This document shows, in pieces, positions 9,054 through 15,924 of a stretch of 38,548 nt of DNA (its first letter is position 1; each line of letters starts with the position of its first letter). The notes below the pieces were generated by a model. The model was not told the origin of the DNA, did not search any database, and worked only from the letters and a program-made list of their open reading frames with translations. A program made the translations under genes and the position numbers. The DNA comes from Candidatus Aegiribacteria sp. (lineage in GTDB: Bacteria; Fermentibacterota; Fermentibacteria; Fermentibacterales; JCC-6): assembly GCA_030613065.1 (NCBI GenBank), contig JAUWMQ010000010.1, forward strand, positions 1 through 38,548, read 5' to 3'.

Positions 9054-9608
9054 ATGCTTCATGGATATAAAGCACTCCTTACTGCTCTGTCCATTTTGCT
9101 GTTGTACGGTACCGCGGGGTCAACCCCTCCACTCGGAGATTTCATCTATCCGGATACTGAGTTTATTTCATCAATTATTCAACTGGATGATGACCGTCTG
9201 ATATCCGCACTTTATCAAGCTTTCGATAGTCTGACCGCACTTGGCGGTGAAAGCATTCTTGTGTGCAGCTTCCACAGGATTGAAGCGCCCCTTGGAGGTT
9301 ATCTTTTCGACGGCCTGTTCAACCTGGAAATAGAAGGTCTGAATTACACAACATTCCGGATTGGGATCGAGGACGGTGAATCCAATCATTTCTTCACATT
9401 CATAGCCCGGGGGATGGACAGTGACAGTAATATTATCTGGTATCCTGCACCCGGACCGGATTACGTACCGGAAAATAACCAGGTAACACCTGATGACTTT
9501 CTGACCTATGAATTTCTTATTGACAGAGATGAATTTGAAAACCTTGAGAATGAATTTCTTAGCCCGGAAACTGTAGACCAGGGAGAATGCCATGCAGAAC
9601 AGATATAA
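9054..9608 (+). CDS. exported hypothetical protein, first gene of a secreted-protein operon
   Basis: 184 residues with a clear signal peptide (KALLTALSILLLYGTAGSTP, cleavage likely after AGS). The ATG is preceded by GAAGGGAG. The mature part is acidic and rich in aromatic residues (ESNHFFTFIARGMDSDSN, NIIWYPAPGPDYVPENN) and shows beta-rich spacing; there are two Cys residues, one near the C-terminus. I do not recognise a family. Its last 17 bases overlap the start of the beta-propeller lipoprotein, which in turn abuts the TPR-esterase, so the three are almost certainly one transcript. Confidence 0.7.
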   Translation: MLHGYKALLTALSILLLYGTAGSTPPLGDFIYPDTEFISSIIQLDDDRLISALYQAFDSLTALGGESILVCSFHRIEAPLGGYLFDGLFNLEIEGLNYTTFRIGIEDGESNHFFTFIARGMDSDSNIIWYPAPGPDYVPENNQVTPDDFLTYEFLIDRDEFENLENEFLSPETVDQGECHAEQI

Positions 9609-10743
9609 GTTGATCACAGTGTTTGCCGTTCTGGTTTCAATTGTAACGGTAATTTCAGGATGCGGTACAGATGCTGAATCTGAGACCCCTGCTGATGTAA
9701 CAGACTCAGCTATCGTGGATACACTCATAATTGCGATCACCGATACAATAGGGGTTGATATGGGCGACAGCTGTTACGTTTTCGGTATGCTGATGGAAGT
9801 CGCTCACGGCGCGGGTGGAGATATAATCGCGCTGGATATGAACAAATCATGTCTGTCGGTCTACTCCCTCGAGGGTGAATTCATCGGTTCAATCGGCTCA
9901 CCTGGTCCTGGACCCGGGGAGTTCCTGATACCCGTTGATTTTGCTGTAATGGCCGGTGGAGGAATCGCGGTTAGCGATGCAGTGGCTCGGAACATTTCCT
10001 TCTTCGATGCAGAGGGTACATTCCAGGGAATTCTTGATGGTTTCTTTCCCACCCCGCCCATGTCCATTGAAGGCTGCCCTGATGGAGGATTTATCGGGCA
10101 GAGCATGTCAATGGTGATGACCGGAGAGACTATGGATGCATCATTAAGGCTGTGTAAGTACACCGACAGCACCGAAGCCGATGTAACGTACTTCTCAGAA
10201 CCGATGGAAATGGATTTTTCGGGCGGTGGGCAAGCCAGTCTTCAAAGGGGTCCGGAGTTCGATTTCGCGGTAGGCCCGGAAGGAAGTGTTTTCGTAGCTG
10301 AATTATCCGATACGCTCTTTTCAGTAAGCGGCTTCTCCCCGGATGGTGAGCAGTTCCTGACCCTCCGGGAAGAGAGGGAGAGAACTCCTCTTACCCAGGA
10401 GGAAATCGATGCGGGATCGCTCTCCCTGTCCATCATGATAATTAATGGAGAGGCTTCAGCCGGTACGGACAGAGTTGAAAACACATACCCCTGGAGGAAC
10501 GTGATAGCCTCAATCGGTGTAGACTCCGAGAAGAGGATCTGGGTTGAGATGGCATGTACAGATACACCGGTATTCAGAGTGTACGATTATTCGGGTGATC
10601 TTCTCTTTGTTGCTGTGACTGACGTTGAGTTCACTGCTGTTACGCGGCCAGCGTTCAGAATAGACTCAGGCGGGATACTGGCCTGGGATAGAGACCCCAT
10701 GGATTATCCGAAAATCTACAATTTCCAGCTTATGGAGAACTGA
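9592..10743 (+). CDS. lipoprotein with 6-bladed beta-propeller (NHL-like)
   Basis: 383 residues. The N-terminus is a lipoprotein signal with lipobox VISGC (Cys24) followed by a Ser/Glu/Thr-rich tether. The body shows repeated blade signatures of bacterial 6-bladed propellers: LSVYSLEGEFIGSIGSPGPG with GPGEF, GGIAVSDAVARNISFFDAEG, SVFVAELSDTLFSVSGFSPDG and ISPDG-like turns, ending in FRVYDYSGDLLF and a final DYPKIYNFQL strand. Known: these proteins are surface or periplasmic binding scaffolds and are common in FCB-type genomes, usually without assigned ligand. AGGGAG precedes the ATG at 7 bases. It overlaps the upstream gene by 17 bases and touches the downstream gene at a TGA/ATG junction. 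Confidence 0.8.
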   Translation: MQNRYKLITVFAVLVSIVTVISGCGTDAESETPADVTDSAIVDTLIIAITDTIGVDMGDSCYVFGMLMEVAHGAGGDIIALDMNKSCLSVYSLEGEFIGSIGSPGPGPGEFLIPVDFAVMAGGGIAVSDAVARNISFFDAEGTFQGILDGFFPTPPMSIEGCPDGGFIGQSMSMVMTGETMDASLRLCKYTDSTEADVTYFSEPMEMDFSGGGQASLQRGPEFDFAVGPEGSVFVAELSDTLFSVSGFSPDGEQFLTLREERERTPLTQEEIDAGSLSLSIMIINGEASAGTDRVENTYPWRNVIASIGVDSEKRIWVEMACTDTPVFRVYDYSGDLLFVAVTDVEFTAVTRPAFRIDSGGILAWDRDPMDYPKIYNFQLMEN

Positions 10744-11838
10744 ATGACCGTTATGATGGTGCTTCTTTCGCTGTCGGTATCAGGTAGCCAGTTGGCAACT
10801 CCGGGTGAAATAGATCCTATGGATCCCTCTGCGGGTGATTTTCTGGATCTTGATCTTTCGGAATACTACCGGATAGCGGAGGATGCATACAGAGACGGTA
10901 ATTACAACCTGGCTATCAGGTATTACCTTGCATCCCTCACAAGAGACATAGATAACGAAGTTGCAATTTACAATGTTGCATGCTGTTACGCCCTTATGGG
11001 TGAAGTGGAGCTTGCTTCCCTTTACCTCCAGAGAGCGGTGATCGCCGGGTATCGCGACATCGGCTTCATGCGCGGGGATGAAGATTTTGACGGCATCCGG
11101 GATGATCCACTTTTTGTCGGCACTATGCAGCATATCTCAGCGGCGCTGGGTGAATCACCTGAATATACTGGTGACCAGTACCTGTTCTATGCAGAGGCAG
11201 CCTTCCGCTGTCTGCTTCGTTTCCCTGAGGAATACGACCCATCGCGGGAATACCCTCTTGTTGTGGGCTTGCACGGTTACGGTGATTCTCCGGAAAATTT
11301 CATAAGGCTCTGGGAGTACTTTATTGAACCGGATTTCATCTATGCCTGTCCCAGGGGGCCCTACCCCTACGTGGAGAACAACGTCAGCCGCTACTCCTGG
11401 TTCATGCAGTACGAATCAGGATATGATATGCAGGAACTTGATCTGGTTTCCGCCGAGTATGTGATCTCACTGGTTGATGACCTTAAGGAAAGGTATCTGA
11501 TATCCGATGTTTTCCTCTTCGGCTTCTCCCAGGGATGCGCAATGACCTGGATGACAGGCCTTACTCATCCGGAGGAATTCACCGGACTGATAGGATTTGG
11601 CGGAAGGCTGGATACTACATTTGTCGGTGCTTCCAACTGGGGTGATGTCGCCGGACTTAACGCTTTCGTCGCCAACGGTACACTGGATCAATCTGTTAGT
11701 ATTGAGGAAGGAATGGCGGCGGTTGAAATCCTTGATAATCTGGGTATTGAAACAGTTTTCAGTTCCTGGGAAGGGATGCATGTGGTTAACAGGCCGGTAC
11801 TCCTTCAGGCTCAGGAATGGATGGAAACTCTGCGCTGA
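10744..11838 (+). CDS. exported TPR-containing alpha/beta-hydrolase (carboxylesterase/phospholipase type)
   Basis: 364 residues. The short N-terminal hydrophobic stretch (VMMVLLSLSVSGSQLA) is probably a signal peptide. Residues about 36-110 form TPR-like helices (YYRIAEDAYRDGNYNLAIRY, NVACCYALMGEVELASLYL), continuing into the FDGIRDDPLF linker typical of TPR-tailed bacterial proteins. Residues about 145-364 are an esterase with oxyanion loop LHGYGDS, nucleophile Ser262 in GFSQGC, and likely Asp315 (NGTLDQSV) and His346 (EGMHVV). This is the predicted dienelactone hydrolase/phospholipase-carboxylesterase fold. The start ATG directly follows the stop of the lipoprotein gene. Inference: an envelope-located ester hydrolase working with its two exported operon partners; the substrate is unknown. 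Confidence 0.82.
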   Translation: MTVMMVLLSLSVSGSQLATPGEIDPMDPSAGDFLDLDLSEYYRIAEDAYRDGNYNLAIRYYLASLTRDIDNEVAIYNVACCYALMGEVELASLYLQRAVIAGYRDIGFMRGDEDFDGIRDDPLFVGTMQHISAALGESPEYTGDQYLFYAEAAFRCLLRFPEEYDPSREYPLVVGLHGYGDSPENFIRLWEYFIEPDFIYACPRGPYPYVENNVSRYSWFMQYESGYDMQELDLVSAEYVISLVDDLKERYLISDVFLFGFSQGCAMTWMTGLTHPEEFTGLIGFGGRLDTTFVGASNWGDVAGLNAFVANGTLDQSVSIEEGMAAVEILDNLGIETVFSSWEGMHVVNRPVLLQAQEWMETLR

Positions 11839-11845
11839 TAAGCTT

Positions 11846-11984
11846 GGGGTCGGGTCTCGAATCTTAGCGTTATCGGGGTCGGGCGTCGAATCTTAGCGTT
11901 TTTGTTTGGTACAGCACTAGCGAATGCTAAGATTCGAGGCCTGACCCCTTGCGCTTATAATGCTAAGATTTGAGACCCGACCCC
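11846..11984. repeat. nested palindromic fold-back repeat, intact copy
   Basis: Four related units of about 26 bases are arranged two forward, two inverted: 11846-11871, 11875-11900, 11923-11948, 11959-11984. Forward units begin GGGGTCGGGTCTCGAATCTT or GGGGTCGGGCGTCGAATCTT. The outer pair (1 and 4) matches with 2 differences, the inner pair (2 and 3) with 3, so the whole stretch can fold into one long hairpin. It sits 8 bases after the esterase stop and 5 bases before the cupin stop, between convergent genes, where it could end both transcripts. Related units recur at 30183-30319 and 32342-32400. Confidence 0.85.
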
Positions 11985-11989
11985 ATTTG

Positions 11990-12325
11990 CTAACTGGGTA
12001 TTATGCAAAGAAAATCCAGGTGCTCACTTCCGGTGTTCGAGAAGTTGTGCTCTTCATCCGGCAGCACGAGAACCACGGTTCCTGCACTGAGTTCATAATC
12101 TGTCTCGCCAGATCTTACCCGTCCGGTCCCCGAAAGAACGTAAACTTCATGCTCCCAGGGATGTGTGTGGTATGGGGTGTGCCCGCCTGGTTCAATGGTA
12201 AACCGTCTCATAATGAAATTGGGAGCGCCATCGGCTTCAGAAATAAGGACTCTTATTTTAACGTTCTTAGCGTTTTCAATTTTTACAACTTCGGCTGCAA
12301 TACTGATGTCTTTACGTACTATCAT
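11990..12325 (-). CDS. cupin domain protein
   Basis: A 111-residue single-domain cupin. Motif 1 is seen as GGHTPYHTHPWEHEVYVLSG, giving metal ligands His53, His55 and Glu60; motif 2 lies around PDEEHNFSNTG. Short size and single barrel fit the small dioxygenase- or isomerase-like cupins of unknown substrate that are widespread in anaerobes. It is the last minus-strand gene of the block that starts at leuS, 52 bases after the OsmC-like gene, and probably belongs to the same transcript. GGAGGAAAAACA precedes its start. Enzymatic role cannot be read from the sequence. Confidence 0.85.
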   Translation of the reverse strand: MIVRKDISIAAEVVKIENAKNVKIRVLISEADGAPNFIMRRFTIEPGGHTPYHTHPWEHEVYVLSGTGRVRSGETDYELSAGTVVLVLPDEEHNFSNTGSEHLDFLCIIPS

Positions 12326-12377
12326 TGTTTTTCCTCCGGTTCATGGCAGGTTCGACCTGCGCTGTCTGCTGGTTACG

Positions 12378-12776
12378 CTATTTGGAAGAAAGAGTAACTT
12401 CGAATTCCGGCAGTCCCTTTGCAATATGCTTCTTTACGGTACACTGCTCCGCTGAGCGTATCAGCGCTTTGTGATACTTTTCAGGGAAAGTCGCTGGTAC
12501 CCTGATATCGATTTTCAGCTTTTGAAACAGATTAGTTTCGGGATCTCTCTCGGCAGTCTGATACAGCCTGATCTCTTCAGTAGGGAGATTGTGATACTGG
12601 CAGAAGGAAAGGACGTAAATACCCGCGCAAGTCCCGAGAGAAGCGAAAAACAGGTCAAAGGGTTCCGGTGCGGACCCCTCTCCACCGCCTTGAGCAGACT
12701 GATCGGTTCTGATAGTGAAATTCTCGTAAAGGGCATCTACTCTTTTCCCACCCGGAAACAGTATTTCCATATTCAT
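12378..12776 (-). CDS. OsmC family protein (thiol peroxidase-like)
   Basis: 132 residues. The OsmC/Ohr fold is indicated by FDLFFASLGTCAGIYVLSFC, where Cys50 occupies the peroxidatic position at the start of the long central helix, and by Cys112 in AEQCTVKKHI, the second conserved cysteine. Family members reduce organic or lipid hydroperoxides, though YhfA-like OsmC proteins often have unknown substrates. The N-terminus (MNMEILFPGGKRVDALYENF) is compact, as in the YhfA-type. AGGGAG lies upstream of the ATG. It sits between the ywbE/micro-ORF pair and the cupin gene on the same strand. Confidence 0.85.
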   Translation of the reverse strand: MNMEILFPGGKRVDALYENFTIRTDQSAQGGGEGSAPEPFDLFFASLGTCAGIYVLSFCQYHNLPTEEIRLYQTAERDPETNLFQKLKIDIRVPATFPEKYHKALIRSAEQCTVKKHIAKGLPEFEVTLSSK

Positions 12777-12800
12777 TGTGTCAGTGCTCCCTGCTCGTTT

Positions 12801-12881
12801 TCAGGATTTCTTGCCGGTCATCTCAGTGATTTTCAATTTCAGAATCAGCACATTATCATTCTGTCGCTCCTTGAACTTCAT
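12801..12881 (-). CDS. 26-residue micro-ORF overlapping the ywbE stop
   Basis: ATG (12879-12881) overlaps the TGA of ywbE (sequence TCATGA), and the ribosome site AAAGGAGG is embedded in the ywbE end, 8 bases away. It encodes MKFKERQNDNVLILKLKITE plus MTGKKS, then stops. The start resembles the first strand of a STAS/anti-sigma-antagonist domain (compare MxIxERxxGDVxILxLxGxL), but 26 residues is far too short for that fold. It may be a leader-type peptide or the truncated head of a lost gene. Confidence 0.35.
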   Translation of the reverse strand: MKFKERQNDNVLILKLKITEMTGKKS

Positions 12882-13069
12882 GATGAAACCTCCTTTACCC
12901 TGCCCACCAGGCCGCTTTCCAGCCTTACTTTAATACCATGGGGATGCCTGGGAGATTTTGTCAGGATATCCTTTACGATTCCCTCGGTGAGTTCACCGGA
13001 ACGCTGGTTAACCTTTGTTACGATTGCAACTTTCATGCCTGCTTTGATATCAGCTCTCACGGGAAACAT
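12878..13069 (-). CDS. ywbE: YwbE family protein (DUF2196)
   Basis: 63 residues read from the ATG at 13067-13069. The sequence ADIKAGMKVAIVTKVNQRSG, LTEGIVKDILTKSPRHPHGI and KVRLESGLVGRVKEV is the complete YwbE pattern: a small SH3-like beta barrel of about 60-65 residues found in many Firmicutes and other bacteria. Function is unknown. A longer frame open to 13282 has no family similarity over its first 71 residues, so the internal ATG is chosen. It follows the small membrane protein by 41 bases on the same strand. Confidence 0.85.
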   Translation of the reverse strand: MFPVRADIKAGMKVAIVTKVNQRSGELTEGIVKDILTKSPRHPHGIKVRLESGLVGRVKEVSS

Positions 13070-13110
13070 CAGTAAACCGAACCTTTCCAAAGTGCAGCCA
13101 CATGGAATAC

Positions 13111-13317
13111 CTAGAAAAGGGACCTTATTACGAGGAGAACACCAATAATAATAAGGGGTACACCAACAATGACTCCGATAACGGTCAAGCAGAGCAATGC
13201 TCCAAGTAAAATGAACACGAAACCGATAATCCCGGCCACAAGCCTTCCTGTAAGCCCGAGTATCCCCGTGATCAGCTTCCATAGGGCGGCAAATGGCTGA
13301 AGCGCAGGCGAGGTCAT
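13111..13317 (-). CDS. small hydrophobic membrane protein
   Basis: 68 residues, most of them in two adjacent transmembrane segments (LVAGIIGFVFILLGALLCLT and VIGVIVGVPLIIIGVLLVIR), preceded by a short amphipathic stretch. Its ATG overlaps the leuS stop (ATGA), so it is translationally coupled to leuS. Small Gly/Ile-rich double-spanning proteins of this kind are usually unannotated. No family function can be given. Confidence 0.7.
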   Translation of the reverse strand: MTSPALQPFAALWKLITGILGLTGRLVAGIIGFVFILLGALLCLTVIGVIVGVPLIIIGVLLVIRSLF

Positions 13318-15773
13318 AGTATGATGTTGACCAGTTTGCCGGGCACTACGATCACCCTGACGGGTTCGGTATCTCCCAGCAATTCTACAATCCTGTCCAG
13401 TGCCAGAGCTCTTTTCTCAATCTCATCTGCACCGGTATCGGAGGGAACCCTCATCCGTGCACGTATTTTCCCTTTTATCTGAACGACTATTTCAACTGAA
13501 TCCAGAACAAGGTCATCTTCATTCCAGCTGGGCCACTCCTGAAAAACAATTGTCTCTCCGGGGAAGTTCATGCGCTCCCAGAGCTCATCGGAGATGAACG
13601 GCGTCATTGGCGACATCAGTACAAGCAGCTTTCGGATTGAATCCCTCCAGAGATTGCTGGCGGCTCCTGCTCTTTCTCTATTGACTGAAAGGAAATTAAC
13701 GTACTCCATCAGCGCGGCCACCGCCGTGTTGAAAGCAAAGGAATTCACATCTTCCGTGACCTTCTTCACAGTTCTGGCCGTATTGTAGCGTAGTTCGGCA
13801 CTGAAATCCTCATCCATCTCCAGGGGCTCCGGCTCAGCCGTTTCATGAACAACTGACCAGACCCTCTTCAGGAACCTGTAAGTGCCGGCTATCCCATCCT
13901 CATTCCATTCCAGTTCAGCTTCGAAAGGTCCCATGAAAAGAATATAGAGCCTCAGGGCATCGGCGCCGTACTTCGCAACCATCTCATCAGGAGTAACAAT
14001 GTTTCCCTTTGACTTGGACATTTTCTGTCCATCGTTTCCGAGTATCATTCCCTGATTCTTCAGAATAGTAAACGGTTCTGTAAAATCCAGCATTCCTTCA
14101 TCGTACATAACTTTTGTCCAGAACCTGGCATAGATCAGGTGCATTACCGCATGCTCAGCGCCGCCTACGTAAAGATCGACGGGAAGCCAGTACCTTACGG
14201 CTTCAGGGTCGAAGGGCCTGTCGGATTCATGGGGGGATGCAAACCTGAGGAAGTACCATGATGAACAGACAAAACCGGCCATCGTATCGGTGTCCCTTCT
14301 GGCAGTACCTCCGCATTCAGGACAGATGGTATTCACCCACTCTTCTGCCCTTGCCAGAGGTGATCGTCCCGAATCATCAGGCTCGAAGTTATCCATTTCT
14401 GGAAGAATTACCGGAAGGTTTCTATCGGGTACGGCACCGCATTTATCGCAATGGATTATCGGAATCGGGGCTCCCCAGTACCGCTGCCTTGAAATAAGCC
14501 AGTCTCTAATTCTGTAGCGGACATCCGGTTTTCCGATTCCATTCTCCACGGCGTATTCAGCCATCGTTTTTCTGGCTTCATCGGAATCAAGACCTGTAAA
14601 GGATCCGCTGCTTAAAAGTTGTCCGTCTGCGACAGTGGCAGCTTCCTCAACTCCAAGAGGTATACCTCCGGGAGCTATAACCTCAACAATGGGTATACCG
14701 AATTTCAATGCGAAGGCATGATCCCTTTCATCATGAGCAGGTACCGCCATTATTGCAGCGGTTCCATAACCAGCCAGCACATAATCAGCAACGTATACCG
14801 GAACTTTTTCCCCATTGAATGGATTCACAGCGAAACAGCCGGTAAATACCCCGGTCTTCTCCTTCTCTGCTGCCGCAGTTCTCTCAAGGTCGCTTTTTGA
14901 CCTGGCTTCGTCTACATAATTCATGACTTCATCATGCTTCCCGGAAGTAACCAGTTTCTCGATATCGGGGTATTCAGGCGCAAGAACGCAGAAAGTTGCT
15001 CCGAAGATAGTATCAAGCCTGGTGGTATATACCGGAAGGTCTAACTCAAAGCCTGTTTCAGGATTAACTGTCCTGAAGATTACTTCTGCCCCCTCGGATC
15101 TTCCTATCCAGTTTCTCTGCATGGTCTTGATTCCCTCGGGCCAGTCGAGAGCTTCAAGATCCTGAAGAAGTCTATCCGCGTACTCGGTGATCCTGAAGAA
15201 CCACTGCTTCAGTTTCTTTCTTGTAACCTCACTCCCGCAGCGCCAGCAGATACCACCTGCAGCTTCTTCATTTGAAAGGACTATCCTGCATTCGGGACAC
15301 CACATCTGATCATTCTCAGTCTGATATGCCAACCCCCTGTCAAAAAGAAGATTGAAAAAATACTGGGTCCACCTGAAGTAATCCGGATCGCTTGAATTGA
15401 TCTCCCTTTCCCAGTCGTAACTGGCTTCTACCAGCTTCATCTGCCTGCGGTAGGTATCCGAGTTGATTCTGGTCACTTCAGCGGGATGTGTACCTGTTTT
15501 TATAGCGTACTCTTCCGCCGGTTGACCAAAGGCGTCCCAGCCCATGGGATGCAGTACGTTGAACCCATCCATTCTCTTTTTCCGGCATATGACATCGGTG
15601 GGTATGTAATTCTTGCAGTGACCGACAGACAATCCTGCTCCTGAGGGATAGGGAAAATAATCAAGGCAGTAGAAGGGCTTCCTGTCAGGGTCGGTACCGG
15701 TTCTGTAAAGCCCCATCTTCTCCCAGACAGGCTTCCATTTCTCTTCCAGTTTTCTGAAATCGTAGGGATCCAA
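13314..15773 (-). CDS. leuS: leucyl-tRNA synthetase
   Basis: An 819-residue class Ia synthetase that charges tRNA-Leu. The start is TTG (15771-15773), with GGAGG 5 bases upstream. Landmarks: N-terminal PYPSGAGLSVGH region (HIGH motif, here SVGH), the editing CP1 domain with YTTRLDTIFGATF and the later GYGTAAIMAVPAHDERDHAF threonine-rich/Asp region, KMSKSKGN at about 590, then the anticodon-binding helical domain (MSPMTPFISDELWERM), and a C-terminal VQIKGKIRARM domain. Length is normal for bacterial LeuRS. A zinc-like CPECxxxLSNEE...CWRCG knuckle is present. It leads a minus-strand run with a small membrane protein and ywbE. A possible 6-bp hairpin at 15873-15887 lies upstream in the gap to the sensor gene. 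Confidence 0.97.
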   Translation of the reverse strand: MDPYDFRKLEEKWKPVWEKMGLYRTGTDPDRKPFYCLDYFPYPSGAGLSVGHCKNYIPTDVICRKKRMDGFNVLHPMGWDAFGQPAEEYAIKTGTHPAEVTRINSDTYRRQMKLVEASYDWEREINSSDPDYFRWTQYFFNLLFDRGLAYQTENDQMWCPECRIVLSNEEAAGGICWRCGSEVTRKKLKQWFFRITEYADRLLQDLEALDWPEGIKTMQRNWIGRSEGAEVIFRTVNPETGFELDLPVYTTRLDTIFGATFCVLAPEYPDIEKLVTSGKHDEVMNYVDEARSKSDLERTAAAEKEKTGVFTGCFAVNPFNGEKVPVYVADYVLAGYGTAAIMAVPAHDERDHAFALKFGIPIVEVIAPGGIPLGVEEAATVADGQLLSSGSFTGLDSDEARKTMAEYAVENGIGKPDVRYRIRDWLISRQRYWGAPIPIIHCDKCGAVPDRNLPVILPEMDNFEPDDSGRSPLARAEEWVNTICPECGGTARRDTDTMAGFVCSSWYFLRFASPHESDRPFDPEAVRYWLPVDLYVGGAEHAVMHLIYARFWTKVMYDEGMLDFTEPFTILKNQGMILGNDGQKMSKSKGNIVTPDEMVAKYGADALRLYILFMGPFEAELEWNEDGIAGTYRFLKRVWSVVHETAEPEPLEMDEDFSAELRYNTARTVKKVTEDVNSFAFNTAVAALMEYVNFLSVNRERAGAASNLWRDSIRKLLVLMSPMTPFISDELWERMNFPGETIVFQEWPSWNEDDLVLDSVEIVVQIKGKIRARMRVPSDTGADEIEKRALALDRIVELLGDTEPVRVIVVPGKLVNIIL

Positions 15774-15872
15774 GTTTTCCTCCAGACAATATCGACCAAC
15801 TTATACGAACGGGTAGTATGACCAGAAAAACGACCCGGGTAAAGTAGAGGATTACCTTGTTTCATGATGCAT

Positions 15873-15887
15873 CGCACTATGAGTGCG
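15873..15887. repeat. small hairpin between the PAS/GAF sensor and leuS
   Basis: CGCACT and AGTGCG flank a 3-base loop. There is no T-run on either strand, so it is at most a weak terminator for the sensor gene or part of the leuS leader. Confidence 0.35.
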
Positions 15888-15924
15888 TTATACCGATAGA
15901 ATTGGCGGTTTAACTTAATTAACG

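Noticed and set aside
8876-9070. 64-codon frame before the 9054 gene
   Set aside because: It spans the predicted promoter, overlaps the next start and has no recognisable domain.
11846-11984. CRISPR array
   Set aside because: The repeats are in opposite orientations with short irregular spacers and there are no cas genes; they form a fold-back element.
12345-12359. Possible tRNA T-arm (GGTTCGACC-like)
   Set aside because: Only a short palindrome GCAGGT-TCG-ACCTGC between cupin and osmC; no acceptor, D or anticodon stems can be formed.
12471-13148. 225-codon plus-strand frame
   Set aside because: Antisense to the osmC-like gene, the micro-ORF and ywbE, all of which have clear family signatures on the minus strand.
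13070-13282. N-terminal extension of ywbE
   Set aside because: The extra 71 residues overlap the small membrane protein in another frame and have no similarity to the YwbE family, which normally starts near the internal ATG.
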